This document shows, in pieces, positions 10,494 through 18,280 of a stretch of 18,280 bases of DNA. The notes under the pieces were generated by a model. That model worked only from the letters and a program-made list of their open reading frames with translations. It did not search any database and had not been told where the DNA came from. The position numbers were made by a program, and so were the translations under genes. Each line of letters opens with the position of its first letter. The stretch's first letter is position 1. This stretch comes from Funneliformis mosseae (Eukaryota; Glomeromycota; Glomeromycetes; Glomerales; Glomeraceae). Location of the stretch: contig CAJVPP010001705.1 in NCBI GenBank assembly GCA_910592005.1, positions 1 through 18,280 on the forward strand. Direction: 5' to 3'.

Positions 10494-10900
10494 GTTAACT
10501 TAATTTATTATAATAGCAAATCAGATAGTTTTGCTTAAAAGTACTATTTAATTCTTAGTTTAAAAGAAGAAAATAATCGAATTAAAATAAAAAAAATAAA
10601 ATAAATTATTAAAAAAAACAAAAAAAATATTAAAATCTAACCAGCTTACTTTTATTATAATAATAAATTGAATATATCTATTTAAAAATTCCATCTGATT
10701 CTTAGCTTAAGAGAAGAAACTGATCAAACTAAAATAAAATATTAAATAAAATATTAAAAATAATAAAAATTATAAATCAATAAATCAAAAAAAAATTTTA
10801 GCCAACTTTTGCTATAGTGATAAACTGAATTGTTCTATTCAAAAAAAAATCTTACCTTTATTCACAACTTGAAAAGAAAAACAAAACTAACTTAAAAGAT
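10494..10900. repeat. Diverged tandem array, about 145-160-bp unit, three copies
   Basis: Three adjacent stretches (about 10494, 10639 and 10800) align over the same landmarks: a CTTA..TTATTATAATA start, a TTGAAT/TCAGATA block, ATTCTTAG(C/T)TTAA(A/G)AGAAGAAA, then AAACTAAAATA and a long A-rich tail. The third copy is strongly diverged, and a tail-like piece before 10494 may be the remains of a fourth. With so much A/T, part of the similarity is compositional. Confidence 0.4.
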
Positions 10901-10901
10901 A

Positions 10902-12430
10902 AAAAAGAAAATTTGATAATTTAATAATAAAATAATACATATAAAATAAGTTTTTATTTATTCATAAAATTTTTATTTTCATTTTTTTATAATAATAAAA
11001 AAAAAAGATTGCAAACTTTACTACTATTTTAGTTATACTTTAAAGTGAATCTATAAAATAATTTTTTATTAATAATTCTTTTAATTGTTTTCTTCTTTCT
11101 AATTAAATTCTTTTAGATTAGATATATAGTAAGTTTTATTTTAATTTTATATTTATTTTTTATTAAATTTTTTATTTTTATATATGTTAATAATAAATTT
11201 TCACTTAATACATATTTATTATAAAAATAATATTTTTTTATCAAAAAATTATAATTAAAATAATTATTAAATATAATTGATAAACTTTAGTTAATTAAAT
11301 GTTAAGGTTTATTAATAATATAATTATTGCTATTTTATAATATGTTAAATAAATATATAATAAAATAAAAAAAATATAACAAACTATTTTAATTACTGAT
11401 TAAAAACTTTTAGTCTTTAAGGAATTCTAGATAAATAATAAATTTCAATATTAGTATAAATTATTATGATTTAAACTTATATTAATGTTGTTTGTCTATA
11501 CTTATTTTAGATTTAATAAAATATTTAAATTATAGTTTCGCTAATTTTTTACTAAAATTTTGATATAATTTTACATTTTTATAAACTTTGATATAGTTTT
11601 CTTTTCTAGAATTTCACAGATTTTTTAATAAAATTTTAATATAATTTTGCTAAATTTTACTTTTTTCCATTTATATGACTTGAAAAATCTTTAAGTTTCA
11701 TTCAATAACCTTACTTACAATATATTTATAATTATTTTAAGATCATTTAATATTAATTTTACTATCAAAAATTTTTAAATCATCTTGATCTTCTGAATGA
11801 AGATTTGAATTATTATAAATTTCTTCATTATCTAATTAAGATTAAAATAATTTAAAGTTTGATAATAAAATAATAGATTTATTAATTTTTTACCATCACT
11901 TATTATATAATTTCTTTGTATATAATATGTTATAATTTCATTATTTGTATAATTAATTCCTAAATAATATATTTATAGTTATAAGTAATTAAAAATTAAT
12001 CAAATTTTACAAATAATTATCTTTATTATTTAAGTTTTATCTTTTTTGAAGTAATATTTAAATCTTCTTGATTTTCTTTTAATTAAAAAAAAAATATTAT
12101 AAATATAGTTATTATTAAAAAGTATAATAATAATAAATGATTTATTACCATTAATATGATATGAAAAATTCTTTTTAGACTTACTAATATATATATCTAT
12201 TAATATTAATTATAAAAAATTTTAAATTATTAAATTATATAAGCTGAATTTCAAAATAAAATATATATAAATAATATCTATTTCTATTAGTAGTTATTGT
12301 AAAAATATTTTGTTTAATATAATCTTTAATAATAATCAAATTAATAAATAAATTTTTTATTAATTATATGTAACTTAATATTAATATCTGAAATATTAAA
12401 ATACAGTTCGTAACATAAATATTCAGAGTT
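10902..12430. other. Extremely AT-rich DNA, nothing recognised
   Basis: Long A/T runs with almost no G or C. A short direct repeat of TAAAATTTTGATATAATTTT-like sequence occurs near 11545-11650. No gene, RNA or transposon domain is visible. Confidence 0.5.
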
Positions 12431-13700
12431 TTATTAAGAATACAAAAAAAATACCATTACCCCAATTTTTATCTAACAGAAATAAAATTTAAAATAGCAA
12501 TTTATTAGCTATTTTTAGATATAAATATAAATGCAAAATTTTTTTATGTAACTATTTATCAGTAGCAACTCATAATAAATAGTGCTTACTTCAGTGTTTG
12601 AGACAAGATGGCAAATTGTAAAGGAACTATGAATTAAAAATGTACGAAAGCCTGCTAAAATAATTAAAATAACTGAGTATTTAAAGTTTATAGTATATGA
12701 TATTGTTAACTATTTAAAAAAAATAGGAAATGTTGAGCATTTGCCTTATTCTGATCATCTTTTTCTTTTCATTCTAATAAATGCTGATATCTTGATCGTT
12801 TTCTTCAAGTTAATAATGCAATAACTTTAGCTTTAATAACAAAAAAGCTGAATTTCACATATTCAGAACTTAACGTATCAGCTCAAACTGTTTAATGTAT
12901 CCTTAAAAATAAACTTAAATATGTCATTTATCAATTATGAGCAGTTTTCCTTCTTAAGTTAAATCATATTGAAGCTCATTTTCAATGGGTTATAAACTAT
13001 AGCCAAGATGATTGGTCTCATATAATATTTTCAGACGAAAGTACTTTTCAAACATTCTGCAATATTCAACTTGTACATTACAAAATTAGTAATTCACATC
13101 TATTACGTTCTATAGTAAAACATCTGTATAAAGTCTATGTTTAGGTGCTTTCAACTATTAAAAACTAATTGGTATGGTATTATTTACAGGAAAGATGAAT
13201 GCTGTGAAATATCAGGATATTCTTCAATCCCAATTGCTTCCTAATGTTAACTATGCTAACGATAGATGATATTTTCAATAAAATAGTGTATCAACTCATA
13301 CTATGAAGCTTATCTGTCAATTTTTTGTGACAAATAATATTTTAGTGATTGATTGGCCTGCTAACTCTCCTGACTTAAACTCAATCGAGAATTTATGGGT
13401 GATTCTTAAAGAAAAGGTTAAGGAAAAGATTAATGATTGGATTAGAGAAAAAAAAATACTTAGCGCTGATGCTTTTCAAAGCATAATTCAGAGGGAATAG
13501 GAAAATCTCAATCAAAATATTTTCTTTAACTTAACAGATAATATATCAGATCAGATTAGTATAGTTATAAAAAAAAATGAGTATATAATAAATTATTAAT
13601 TCTTTAAATATGTTATTTTTTATATGATAAGCTATTGATAATATAAATTTAAAATAAAAATAATAAAATTTGCGATACTTTTATATGTCATGATAAATTC
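12430..13700 (+). mobile_element. Tc1/mariner relic enclosing a decayed transposase (boundaries approximate)
   Basis: The transposase pseudogene implies an element of about this size. On the right, TTTGCGATACTTTTATATGTCATGA (from 13670) resembles the terminal repeat seen at window positions 50-94. On the left, an A-run followed by TACCATTACCCCAATTTTT near 12445 is a weak candidate for the matching inverted end. Neither a clear TA duplication nor exact termini could be placed. The right end lies close to the broken 3' part of the kinase pseudogene. Confidence 0.4.
12601..13500 (+). pseudogene. Decayed Tc1-type transposase (DD34E)
   Basis: This is a cut-and-paste transposase of the Tc1 family. 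From about 12609 a frame reads WQIVKEL, VRKPAKIIKIT and YLKKIGNVEHLPYS (N-terminal paired-type HTH). After a frameshift near 12780 it continues LDRFLQVNN...SELNVSAQTV. The first catalytic Asp is in FSDESTF (codon 13034). A one-base loss at 13142-13144 shifts the frame into GAFNY..MNAVKYQDIL. At the second site (FQQD in the family) the sequence reads FQ-stop-Asn at 13276-13284. The Glu is kept in DWPANSPDLNSIENLW (codon 13387), and the frame ends at 13498. Asn to Glu spacing is 34 residues, matching DD34E. Stops replace Arg, Gln and Trp positions. The gene is inactive; the family call is firm. Confidence 0.85.
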
Positions 13701-13796
13701 TTATCATAAGCTTTTTTTTTAAAATAAAATTATCAAATTAATATCAAATATATTTTAATATTTAAAAAATTTTTAATTAATAACCTTCTTATTCTT

Positions 13797-13866
13797 CTAT
13801 AAATTAAAACAAATAATTAATTTTATTTAGTTATAATCATAATAAATAAAATATTTAATAGCTTAC
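13797..13866 (-). other. Intron 2 of the kinase pseudogene
   Basis: On the minus strand, a GTAAGC donor at 13866 follows PRNATK, and an acceptor TTTAATTTATAG ends at 13797 (70 bp, phase 1). Splicing yields PRNATK then EE-stop-EGY. This matches the family pattern PRNAT.EEQE with Gln replaced by a stop, so the exon boundary is well supported. Confidence 0.75.
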
Positions 13867-14655
13867 CTTTAGTGGCATTTCTTGGTTTAGATAAATCTTT
13901 AAAATTATAAAGTTTACTAAATCTTCTAACTAATGAACTAATAGAGTTTGTACTTATATTAGTTTGTATATTTAATTGTATACTTTTAATGTTACATTCT
14001 TCATTTTCATTTTAAAAATATGATTTATACATTTCACAAATTTTGTTACAAAGGGTAATAATATTAGATTTTTTTAATAGATCTGCATTCCAACATTGTA
14101 GCATTAAACTTTTAAATTCTGGTAGAGTTCCTAATATTACTTTTGGTCTTATCCTATTTATTATTTTTGTCATAAGTTCATAATCATGATCAAAATAAGC
14201 AAAAGGTGGTTATCCAGATGAAATCTCCCACATAAGTATACCAATACTATAAATATCTGATGCAAAAGTATATTCTTTTCCAAAAATAACTTCAGGTGCT
14301 ATATAAGGAAGATTTTTATATACACTTCCTAATGGTTTATCAGTAAAATCGCAAATCCAAAATTACTAATATGCCAATTACCAGTATTTTTAGAATATAA
14401 TATATTTCCTGAATGCAAATCTCTATGAATAGAATTTTCTTGTTGAAGTTTATAAATTGTGCTAATTATATTACAAAGTATAATAGTTCTTTGTTTCCAT
14501 ATGATCTGATTATGATTTTGTTGTAAATATTTTTTTAAATCTATATCTAATAAAACTATTACTAGAAAATAATCTTTATTTCGTGGATCTTGAGTAATAC
14601 CACAAGATTGCACAAATGATCCTAACTTGCTGCTTAATATTAATTGATATTTGGC

Positions 14656-14735
14656 CTATAAATGAGAATTCAATTGATTAGTTTCATATTTTCATTTGTT
14701 TATTTATAAAAAATGTCAATTTTAAAATTACATAC
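14656..14735 (-). other. Intron 1 of the kinase pseudogene
   Basis: On the minus strand, GAG is followed by GTATGT (14735-14730), and the intron ends in CATTTATAG at 14656, 80 bp long and phase 0. Splicing joins RWFEE to AKYQLILSSKLGSFVQ, the expected kinase continuation. Reading through adds VCNFKIDIFYK and a stop. Confidence 0.85.
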
Positions 14736-15324
14736 CTCTTCAAACCAACGTTTATTAGCACTTTTAACATTTTCTAATCTTTTGAGTATTACATCTTGAT
14801 CTCCACGTCTTATTAATTGTTTTCCGATAAAATCCCATTCTTTATAACTTCCATTAATCCAAATTGCTGTATAAATTTCGGAGCATCCACCTTTAGTTAG
14901 ATACTTAATATTTTGTAAATTATTATATGGTATCCACTCAACTATTTTATATGAAATAAATGTTTCTGATTGACATCTCTTTATTAAATTATCAATTTCA
15001 TCATTTTCAGATGTCCATTCTGAAATTTTTGCTTTTAAATAACTTCGAATACAATGTTCACAATATGATATTGCTAAACATTCTTTTTTGCAGTTTTTAC
15101 AAATTCTTTTAATTCCTTGATTTAAAATAATTTTGTCATTACTATAATCATTAATTATAGTTCGTATTGCCTCTGATTTTTCCTCGTTAATTAGAGATTC
15201 ATCAGCGTAAATTGATTGTTTTCTAAATTTATAATGTTCGTCTATGTCTGTATTATAATTAGTTAATGCATATGCTTTAGACAATGCTTCATTAACTAAT
15301 TCCAAACGAATGGAGGCCATCCAT

Positions 15325-16078
15325 AATACAATGAAATAGAAAATAATAATTCAAAAAAGAAAGTTTAACGTGTTTATTCCAATGATCAACATTGTACATC
15401 ATTATTTGCATTGTTACGTAAAGTTTAGGGAGGTACAAACATTAGATAATCTATAAATATTATTATGCGATAAATATGACAAGCAAATAAGCACTTCCAC
15501 ATAACTATATTTTAATACGTTATTTTTTTTCTGTTGAAATAATCAATACAAAACAAAAACGTGTTGCATCTGATAAACAAATTGTCATGATAAAAAACGG
15601 ATTATTGATCTTTTAACTTTGAGAAAGGATTATAATTTTTTATAATATTTTAGTCTAACACATGTAACTTATCTATTTTAAACCTAATCAATTCGGAGAA
15701 GTAAATCAATTCGGTAAGAAGTTTAGGAGATGCTGCTCATGCGATAAATTAAAAATTTAAAAACAAACAATGCTTCAAGATGTTGATGTTCACAATTTTA
15801 ATGAAGTGTGAAAATTTGATGTGATAAAATATATTTAAATAATCTGGTGGAAAAATTTGGTATTATTAGGAATACTATTTGTAAATTGATTAAATATTAA
15901 TAAATATTTTTCGGGTGACTTGATTTTGCTATAGTTACCAAAATCGAATATTTTAATGGCGCAGTAATTTCAGTATGTGACAAAAAAAAATTGAACTCGC
16001 AGATCCAATCAATTTAAGTATACATGCCGATTTTACATTGTTTCGCTCGTTATTGACATAATAAAATTCTCTTCCAGA
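15325..16078. other. Intergenic DNA between kinase and Tc1 relics
   Basis: Base composition becomes noticeably less AT-rich from here rightward. AATCAATTCGG is repeated at about 15686 and 15704. A short open stretch on the plus strand near 15512-15620 encodes a Lys/Ile-rich peptide with no known motif. The segment left of 15400 would be the kinase upstream region, but no promoter element is identifiable. Nothing else is supported. Confidence 0.45.
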
Positions 16079-16824
16079 ATGACTTCAAATAAGCTAATTT
16101 CACAACGTCAAACTGTTTTTCTTATTGGAATAAAGGAATACATTCCCAAAAGAAATTCATCGATTAACTGGCGTTCCCCTTTCAACAATATCAAAAACGG
16201 AATGATTAGCTGCATATGAATCATTACGTGTACTTAAACGATCGTCAAAATAATTCGTTATAAAAATAAGTTTACCAATTAGAAAACCAATGCTTACAAC
16301 GATTCAGAAAGCAAAACGTATTGAATGGGCTCAAAATTATCTAAATTTACAGATGGGAAAAAATCGAGACCAATTCGGCCTCTTCCTAAAAATCGACAAA
16401 AAAGTTTGGCGGGGTGTTGATTTGTGTTAGAGGGAAACAAGCTTGTTTTGTTTTACTCAAATAATGAATGCACAACTTTAGATTGAAATTTTGTAGCAGC
16501 ATATCCCAGAAGTTAGAAGAATGTTTGGGAGAAGTGGAGGATATGACCCCAAGCACACAAGCCGACTTGCAAAAGAAATCCTTCAAAAACACATTCCTGA
16601 AATTATTGATTGGCCATCGTATAGTCCGGACCTTAATCCCATCGAAAATCTATGGAGTATTGTCAAGCACAATGTAAAGAAACGATTACCACGAAAAATT
16701 GATAATTTGAAACAATTTATGATTGAAAATTCCAGAAGATTTTTTGGTTAATCTCGTTAAATCAATGAAAAAACGATCGAGTCAGCTTGTAATTGAAAGA
16801 AATAGGGGAAGAATTCCCTATTAA
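16079..16824 (+). pseudogene. Second, unrelated Tc1-type transposase relic with internal deletions
   Basis: From ATG 16079 the frame reads MTSNKLISQRQTVFLIGIKE, then after an indel HRLTGVPLSTISKTE (HTH), a stop at 16203 at an Arg-like position, SLRVLKRSSK, IRKPMLTTIQKAKRIEWAQN, and a shortened catalytic region with DQFGLFLKIDKKVWRG (possible first Asp, codon 16368). After stops near 16413, 16479 and 16494 it continues HIPEVRRMFGRSGGY directly into DPKHTSRLAKEIL (16545). The usual stretch between these blocks, holding the second catalytic Asp of the DNDPKHTS motif, is missing. DWPSYSPDLNPIENLW keeps the Glu (codon 16644). A frameshift near 16729 precedes a C-terminus ending RGRIPY-stop at 16824. 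At about 746 bp it is well short of the ~1 kb family norm. It is inactive. Confidence 0.85.
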
Positions 16825-17196
16825 TTTGAAAGTATAAAAATAATAGTTGGATATACTGCGATTTTAGAAACATTTTAACTTATTTTATTATCCTTTTCCT
16901 AGATTGCAGAATAAGATCTCGCTTTTATAATCAAAATTTCTTGTAAGGAGATACGTTAAAATCACGTTAATAATCACGTGATTTACTTTTTTCGTAACCC
17001 TAATAGCATATGGGCACTAAAGGCAAAGTCCCAGATTTAACACAAAAATTTCCTCTATTCCTATTTCAAAGCACCAAAAAAAAATTTTCGCATAATCATA
17101 AATTTGAGCGGTTCAAGCTTTTCTTTATTCGTTTAAATCGAACTAAATAAATATCCACAACAAAAAACCAAGGTTTTTATATTATTAAATGTATCA
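16825..17196. other. Sequence downstream of the Tc1 relic
   Basis: Probably includes the 3' part of the Tc1 element, but no convincing inverted end was found. A perfect 12-bp palindrome AATCACGTGATT (16972-16983) contains the E-box core CACGTG, and a partial copy AAATCACGTTAAT lies just before it. No gene is seen. Confidence 0.4.
16972..16983. promoter_or_regulatory. E-box-like palindrome (CACGTG), role unknown
   Basis: AATCACGTGATT is a perfect palindrome with a CACGTG core, the classic site of bHLH factors such as fungal Cbf1 or Pho4. It is preceded by the half-related AATCACGTTAAT. There is no gene start close by, so it may be element-derived rather than regulatory. Confidence 0.15.
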
Positions 17197-17563
17197 CTAT
17201 TGTACTTGCCTTATAGATGACGCAGTCAATATTAAATGTTGAGTTAAAGGAGATAATGCATTAAGAATATGAGCTTCAAGTATTACTCAAGCGTTTTCAC
17301 AAATAATAATAATTACGACCTTGAGTTGAAATCCTACACGAGCGGAAGTTCCACGGCTTATAGGAAAAGAACGTAAGTCAATCAAAGAATATTGCTTTCT
17401 TTCTAATAAACCCCAATTCAGTTGAATTTATTTTAACAATACAATCTAGTAAGGCCACCGGCAACCGTAGAAGAATTTGTTGACGGATCGAGGCTGAGTT
17501 GGATGTGGTATTAATTTTGGGGCGGGTTTCTTTGGCTTTGAATGAGAAGTCTGGACGGATAAT
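17197..17563 (-). pseudogene. Unidentified decaying coding-like island
   Basis: On the minus strand a frame is open for 61 codons from 17563 to the stop at 17378. It contains RPDFSFKAKETRPKINTTSN, then RQQILLRLPVALLDCIVKIN and ELGFIRKKAIFFD. A second frame overlaps it (from 17427) and continues LRSFPISRGTSARVGFQLKV to a TGA at 17287. After that single stop it runs on VILEAHILNALSPLTQHLIL to a stop at 17197. A four-base GATT insertion or similar frameshift near 17377 would join the two. Neither frame has an obvious start codon. The island is much richer in G and C than its surroundings and uses all amino-acid classes, unlike chance AT-rich frames. I do not recognise the protein. Because the opposite strand also has partly open frames, the coding strand is uncertain. 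It could be a relic of a transposon or host gene, or downstream exons of the neighbouring 17792-18178 ORF. Confidence 0.4.
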
Positions 17564-17791
17564 TTAGGAGGAAAATAAATATGATAATATTAGATAAATA
17601 AAATATTTATAAAGCAACATAATTTTCTAATTCTTTATGTTCCTAGAATTTATAATTTTGATATTGACATTTTTTTTTATATTTTTATCGCGTTATTTAT
17701 TTAATTAATAAAATAAATTGTTTAATCAATTAATTTCGTTATAATTTTTTACAAAATCAACTTTACGTTCCAAACAAGGATGTTTATGTAA
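17564..17791. other. AT-rich spacer
   Basis: AT-rich, stop-dense sequence between two minus-strand coding-like regions. It could be a 3' UTR or an intron of a minus-strand gene, but no clear splice pair was identified. Confidence 0.35.
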
Positions 17792-18178
17792 TTAAATCAA
17801 TTGGATGAATTCTTTATCGGTTGCTTTTTTTTTCTTATGCGAACTAAAGAAAATAAATCGCGAACCAATCATTCTTATATTATATATTTTTCGGCAATAC
17901 AAGTATGCTGTAAGAAACAAGTAATTAAATTTCCTAGTATAAAAAAAAACTACTCTGGAATATTCAGTGGTCACATGATAACGTGTATATGGATCAAGTA
18001 AATTTAATTTACTCGAAATCCTTTTATTTAGAGACAACAAAACTTCTGAATCTGGATCATTTTCCCAAATAGCATAATAAAACAAAGGTGGGCTAATTTC
18101 TACTGTAGTTATTATAGATACTATATTCACAAGTTCCTTTCTTTTCCCTCGGACTTCAATGCGAATACTATTTCTCAT
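17792..18178 (-). CDS. Hypothetical protein, 128 codons, possibly spliced
   Basis: An open frame from ATG 18178 to TAA at 17792-17794. It begins MRNSIRIEVRGKRKELVNIV, followed by a mixed, protein-like segment (EISPPLFYYAIWENDPDSEV, LDPYTRYHVTTEYSR) and a Lys-rich tail KKKKATDKEF. No signal peptide is evident, and I recognise no domain. On the minus strand a possible 46-bp intron has donor GTAGTT (17953) and a good acceptor TTTCTTACAG (ending 17908). Splicing it would change the frame and end the protein ten codons later, so the C-terminus is uncertain. The start lies 36 bp from a plus-strand ATG in a likely first exon, suggesting either divergent genes sharing a promoter or that one of the two is not real. 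An upstream stop in frame supports this ATG. Confidence 0.4.
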   Translation of the reverse strand: MRNSIRIEVRGKRKELVNIVSIITTVEISPPLFYYAIWENDPDSEVLLSLNKRISSKLNLLDPYTRYHVTTEYSRVVFFYTRKFNYLFLTAYLYCRKIYNIRMIGSRFIFFSSHKKKKATDKEFIQLI

Positions 18179-18214
18179 CAATTATTTGTCCACTTACAGT
18201 CCCCGGCGAAAAGA

Positions 18215-18236
18215 ATGGCGGAGACAGTTTTCGACG
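18215..18236 (+). CDS. Possible tiny first exon of a gene leaving the window
   Basis: In a GC-rich pocket, ATG GCG GAG ACA GTT TTC GAC G (MAETVFD plus one base) is immediately followed by GTATGT at 18237, a donor identical to that of the kinase gene, and then AT-rich intron-like sequence to the edge. Very short first exons are common in these fungi. An acceptor-like TTACAG at 18194-18199 also allows this to be an internal exon read in another frame (PGEKNGGDSFR). The downstream exons lie outside the window. Confidence 0.35.
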
Positions 18237-18280
18237 GTATGTATAAACTTTATTTTTAATGTTTATTTTTATTTTTTTAT

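Larger units (their letters stand above)
13773..15320 (-). pseudogene. Protein kinase pseudogene of the expanded Glomeromycotina kinase family
   Basis: Exon 1 (15320-14736) is open for 195 codons from ATG 15320. It has a Cys cluster (C74-x2-C77-x3-C81-x5-C87-x2-C90), the linker EWIPYNNLQNIKYL, a glycine-rich loop LTKGGCSEIY (141-150), the ATP-binding Lys in VILK (K180) and the helix-C FEE (193-195). Exon 2 (14655-13867) gives ITQDPRNKDYFLV, KYLQQNHNQI, the catalytic HRDLHSGN, then NFG in place of DFG. After a one-base loss near 14351 come LPYIAPEV, ASDIYSIGILMWEISSG, a stop at 14210-14212, PPFAYFDHDYEL, a stop at 14012-14014, and LSKPRNATK. Exon 3 begins at 13796 with EE-stop-EGY and then collapses. 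In the family this is a Ser/Thr/Tyr kinase-like signalling protein. The upstream ATG at 15324 is out of frame. Loss of DFG Asp plus the stops make it inactive. Confidence 0.88.

Noticed and set aside
6778..14212. Nuclear genetic code with TAA/TAG read as Gln (and TGA as Trp), as in some ciliates
   Set aside because: The stops fall at Gln and Trp sites, but the intact 195-codon kinase exon 1 encodes all six of its Gln residues with CAA/CAG and contains no TAA/TAG. The same genes also have frameshifts, lost catalytic residues and Arg-to-TGA changes. Decay by C-to-T change explains everything.
16386..16592. Minus-strand 68-codon frame opposite the second Tc1 relic
   Set aside because: Antisense shadow of the transposase relic, which is recognised clearly on the plus strand.
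17371..17450. Plus-strand intron with GTAAGT donor (17373) and CTAG acceptor
   Set aside because: The plus-strand flanks lack a continuous reading frame, while the minus strand reads openly across the same interval, so the splice-like signals are probably coincidental.

Overview
The window looks like a gene-poor, transposon-rich stretch of nuclear DNA from an arbuscular mycorrhizal fungus (Glomeromycotina, most likely Rhizophagus or a close relative). This is inferred from three things: a degenerate protein kinase of the hugely expanded kinase family of these fungi (Cys-rich N-terminus, EWIPYNNLQNIKYL linker, HRDLHSGNILY catalytic loop); short AT-rich introns with GTATGT, GTAAGT or GTAAGC donors; and Tc1 and pogo transposases of the kinds common in such genomes. 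Roughly the first 15.3 kb is extremely AT-rich. The last 3 kb is visibly richer in G and C.

Layout. Positions 1-94 are the outer end of a Tc1/mariner-type element that runs off the left edge. Positions 95-4300 hold no convincing gene, only one exon-like GC island at 3660-3734. From 4.3 to 8.5 kb there are three non-autonomous inverted-repeat elements: one built on a 10-bp motif and a 28-bp perfect palindrome (4301-4541), a long fold-back element (5074-5428), and a larger element (5958-8488) made of 50-bp hairpin units. The third is split by an 1864-bp pogo-type transposon (6417-8280) with matching terminal inverted repeats and a TA target duplication. The pogo transposase is decayed. From 8.5 to 12.4 kb there is AT-rich DNA with a 74-bp tandem array (9935-10254) and a diverged ~150-bp tandem array (10494-10900). 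A decayed Tc1 transposase lies at 12601-13500. It abuts the 3' end of the kinase pseudogene (13773-15320, minus), whose first exon is intact. A second, unrelated Tc1 relic is at 16079-16824. From 17.2 kb to the right edge there is an unidentified decaying coding-like island (minus), a hypothetical ORF (17792-18178, minus), and what looks like the tiny first exon of a gene leaving the window on the plus strand (18215-18236).

No gene in the window is clearly intact apart from possibly the hypothetical ORF and the edge exon. The most informative pattern is how the genes died. In the pogo transposase, the Tc1 transposase and the kinase, in-frame stops sit mostly where the family has Gln, Trp or Arg (CAA/CAG, TGG, CGA). 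Catalytic Asp residues have also become Asn. All of these are C:G to T:A changes, often in CpA context, which suggests methylation-linked or RIP-like mutation of repeats. I found no new multi-gene system. The novelty lies in the nested hairpin-repeat elements and the mutation signature.
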